Assembly (NCBI GenBank): GCA_001771055.1 | Contig: MESS01000084.1 | Location: 53,714-60,966 of the forward strand | Source: Caldithrix sp. RBG_13_44_9 | GTDB lineage: Bacteria > Calditrichota > Calditrichia > RBG-13-44-9 | Length of the DNA: 7,253 nucleotides | Direction: 5' to 3' | Part shown: positions 5,480 through 7,253 of the stretch, piece after piece | Position numbering within the stretch: position 1 is the stretch's first letter | Layout: each line of letters begins with the position of its first letter | Notes under the pieces: generated by a model | What the model was told of the DNA's origin: nothing | Database searches by the model: none | The model's input: the letters and a program-made list of their open reading frames with translations, nothing else | Position numbers and translations under genes: made by a program

Positions 5480-6205
5480 TTGAAACCGCAGAAGAAACAT
5501 TGGGAATCGGTGCAGGCCATCCTGGTGGCCATCGTAGCGGCTCTGATTTTACGGCAATTTGTGATCGCTGCCTATAAAATTCCCACCAGTTCTATGGAAG
5601 ACACTTTGCTGGTAGGGGACTTTTTGCTGGTCAATAAATTTTATTATGGAGCGCAAACCCCCAACTGGATAGGTATTCCCTTCACTAAAATCGGATTCAA
5701 TGTTCCCTGGTTCCGCTTTCCCCGCATCGCCGGTCCCAAACAGAATGACATTGTGGTCTTCCGCTACCCTTATGATCCCAGACTGGGACGCTATCCGGAA
5801 GATCCCCATTATGAATACATCAAACGCTGTGTGGCAACTGGCGGACAGACCCTGGAGGTCATCAACAAAAAACTGCAGGTGGATGGCCAGCCTTTCCCGA
5901 TTCCACCAAAATTAAAGCATACTGACCTTAATATTTACAGCCGTTATAATACCAGTTATCCAGTGTTCCGTCCAAACCTGGGAAGCCGTGATAATTTTGG
6001 TCCGCTGACGGTACCGCCCAATCACTATTTCATGATGGGTGATAACCGTGACAACAGTTCGGACAGCCGGGATTGGGGATTTGTACCGCCGGATAATATC
6101 GTCGGCAAACCCCTGATCATTTACCTCTCCTGGAATTCGAATACGCCGTCCTACCGTTTCCTTCATAAAATCCGCTGGAACCGGCTGGCAATGGTCATTC
6201 GGTAA
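5480..6205 (+). CDS. lepB: Signal peptidase I (leader peptidase)
   Basis: This membrane serine protease (S26 family) removes signal peptides from exported proteins on the outer face of the cytoplasmic membrane. The 241-residue protein has a short basic N-terminus and one membrane segment (about 11-30). It then has the catalytic-serine box PTSSMEDTL with Ser38, the general-base lysine in YIKRC (Lys115), and the conserved GDNRDNSSDSRDWGFVP box (187-203). The serine-lysine dyad is intact. After the lysine, the common 'GLPGD' reads ATGGQ, a modest variation. The start is TTG, chosen because a perfect Shine-Dalgarno precedes it at the right distance and the protein begins at the expected point before the membrane anchor. 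hemW begins 6 bp after the stop, so the two are probably one operon. Tat or Sec signal peptides from this cell would be its substrates. Confidence 0.96.
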   Translation: MKPQKKHWESVQAILVAIVAALILRQFVIAAYKIPTSSMEDTLLVGDFLLVNKFYYGAQTPNWIGIPFTKIGFNVPWFRFPRIAGPKQNDIVVFRYPYDPRLGRYPEDPHYEYIKRCVATGGQTLEVINKKLQVDGQPFPIPPKLKHTDLNIYSRYNTSYPVFRPNLGSRDNFGPLTVPPNHYFMMGDNRDNSSDSRDWGFVPPDNIVGKPLIIYLSWNSNTPSYRFLHKIRWNRLAMVIR

Positions 6206-6211
6206 GGTTAG

Positions 6212-7253
6212 ATGAATAAAGCCGGATTATACCTTCATATCCCCTTTTGCCTCAAAAAGTGCGGATACTGCGATTTTTATTCCATTACCCGGCTGCAGCA
6301 GCAAAACGATTTCGTCGAAGTATTGATCAGGGAGATGGTTTTACTTTCTCCCCAATACCAGCATTTGGAATTTGATACCATCTATCTGGGAGGGGGAACC
6401 CCCTCCCTGCTTTCCACTCAACAGCTGGAAACTATCTGGCAAAATATTCAACACCATTTCACAGTATCCCCGCAGGGTGAGTTCAGTATTGAGGCCAATC
6501 CGGGAACGATTGATCAGGAAAAATTATCGATTCTGCGACAGATCGGCTTCAACCGGCTGAGTCTGGGAGTGCAGTCATTTAATGAAACCGATCTGAAACT
6601 CCTGGGAAGGATTCATTCTATCCAGGAGATCTATGATGGTTATGATGCAGCCCGGCAAGCAGGCTTCAAGAATATTAATATTGATCTGATCTCGGCTTTC
6701 CCCGGTCTAACCGGTTCACGTTTCAGAACCACCCTGCAGAAAGCGGCCGAATTGAAAACCGAACATGTCTCCTGCTACACTCTGATCTTCGAACCCAATA
6801 CTCTTTTTTACCGCCGTCTGAAACAGGGGGAACTGCAAGCCCTCACTTCCGATGAAGAAGCCGGTTTTATCGAAATCAGCAATCAGGAACTGCTGAAAGC
6901 GGGTTACACCGCCTATGAGATCTCCAACTATGCGGTAAGTGCTGACTATTTCTGCCGGCATAATCTGAAATACTGGGAGCACCGGCCTTACCTCGGACTG
7001 GGACCATCGGCACATTCTTTTATATCTCCCCGGCGCTGGAAAAATCACTGCTCAGTGACGCGTTATATTCAATCTTTGAATAATGACCTGTTGCCCATTA
7101 CCCAGCAGGAAACATTAAGTGACAATGATCTGGAATTTGAATATATTTTCCTGCACTTGCGATTAAAGGAGGGACTGAACCTGGTCGATTTCCATGACCG
7201 TTTCCAGTCGGATTTCACGGAAAAATACCGCACTCCGCTGGAAAAACTAAATG
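6212..7253 (+). CDS. hemW: HemW-type radical SAM heme chaperone (3'-truncated by window)
   Basis: This is a radical SAM protein formerly annotated as oxygen-independent coproporphyrinogen III oxidase. HemW proteins bind heme and deliver it to respiratory enzymes. The 347 visible residues begin MNKAGLYLHIPFC and carry the cluster motif C13-x3-C17-x2-C20 followed by DF. True HemN has a further cysteine there (CxxxCxxCxC), so HemW is the better name. Other family motifs are YLGGGTPS (58-65), IEANPGT (93-99), RLSLGVQSF (115-123), LGRIHS (131-136), YEISNYA (235-241), CRHN (248-251) and YLGLGPSAHSF (260-270). The usual 'DLIxGLPGQT' reads DLISAFPGLT (158-167). The frame is still open at the last base. 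The family is about 380 residues, so roughly 30 are missing. The ATG is preceded by a weak AAGG (6204-6207), and translation probably couples to lepB. Confidence 0.94.
   Translation, partial: MNKAGLYLHIPFCLKKCGYCDFYSITRLQQQNDFVEVLIREMVLLSPQYQHLEFDTIYLGGGTPSLLSTQQLETIWQNIQHHFTVSPQGEFSIEANPGTIDQEKLSILRQIGFNRLSLGVQSFNETDLKLLGRIHSIQEIYDGYDAARQAGFKNINIDLISAFPGLTGSRFRTTLQKAAELKTEHVSCYTLIFEPNTLFYRRLKQGELQALTSDEEAGFIEISNQELLKAGYTAYEISNYAVSADYFCRHNLKYWEHRPYLGLGPSAHSFISPRRWKNHCSVTRYIQSLNNDLLPITQQETLSDNDLEFEYIFLHLRLKEGLNLVDFHDRFQSDFTEKYRTPLEKLN

Overview
The window looks like bacterial chromosome of moderate G+C, probably from an uncultured lineage known mainly from metagenome assemblies. The proteins look generically bacterial. 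The intergenic DNA (heptamer arrays and a paired 'GTCATTCC / GTTGCGAGG' type repeat) resembles what I associate with FCB-group and related candidate phyla such as Calditrichota or KSB1. That placement is a low-confidence impression. No phage, plasmid, CRISPR or tRNA signal was seen.

Positions 1-2992 hold a two-gene operon for a molybdenum hydroxylase of the isoquinoline 1-oxidoreductase (IorAB) type. The first gene is a [2Fe-2S] subunit cut off by the window's left edge. It overlaps by 4 bp (ATGA) a molybdopterin-binding large subunit with a Tat-type N-terminus. The large-subunit gene is broken. A perfectly identical 516-bp segment occurs twice (1794-2309 and 2377-2892), with starts 583 bp apart, so the second copy is out of frame. 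The rearrangement also replaces the short stretch where the family carries its catalytic GxGEP glutamate. The result is a 664-residue protein with a false tail and a separate 209-residue open frame carrying the real C-terminus. This is either a genuine inactivating rearrangement or an assembly error.

Positions 2993-3376 are non-coding. They contain a cluster of hairpins, a REP/MITE-like element bounded by an 8-bp inverted repeat, a possible minus-strand gene relic, and a good sigma70-type promoter for the next gene.

Positions 3377-7253 carry housekeeping genes in the order lepA (elongation factor 4), lepB (signal peptidase I), hemW (heme chaperone, truncated by the right edge). lepB and hemW are 6 bp apart and probably co-transcribed. 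The 306-bp lepA-lepB gap is unusual: much of it consists of degenerate 7-nt tandem repeats of four different motifs, followed by a 16-bp A/T palindrome, a plausible promoter and a consensus Shine-Dalgarno serving a TTG start.

No clearly new multi-gene system is visible. The items most worth checking are the frame-breaking duplication and the heptamer-repeat spacer.
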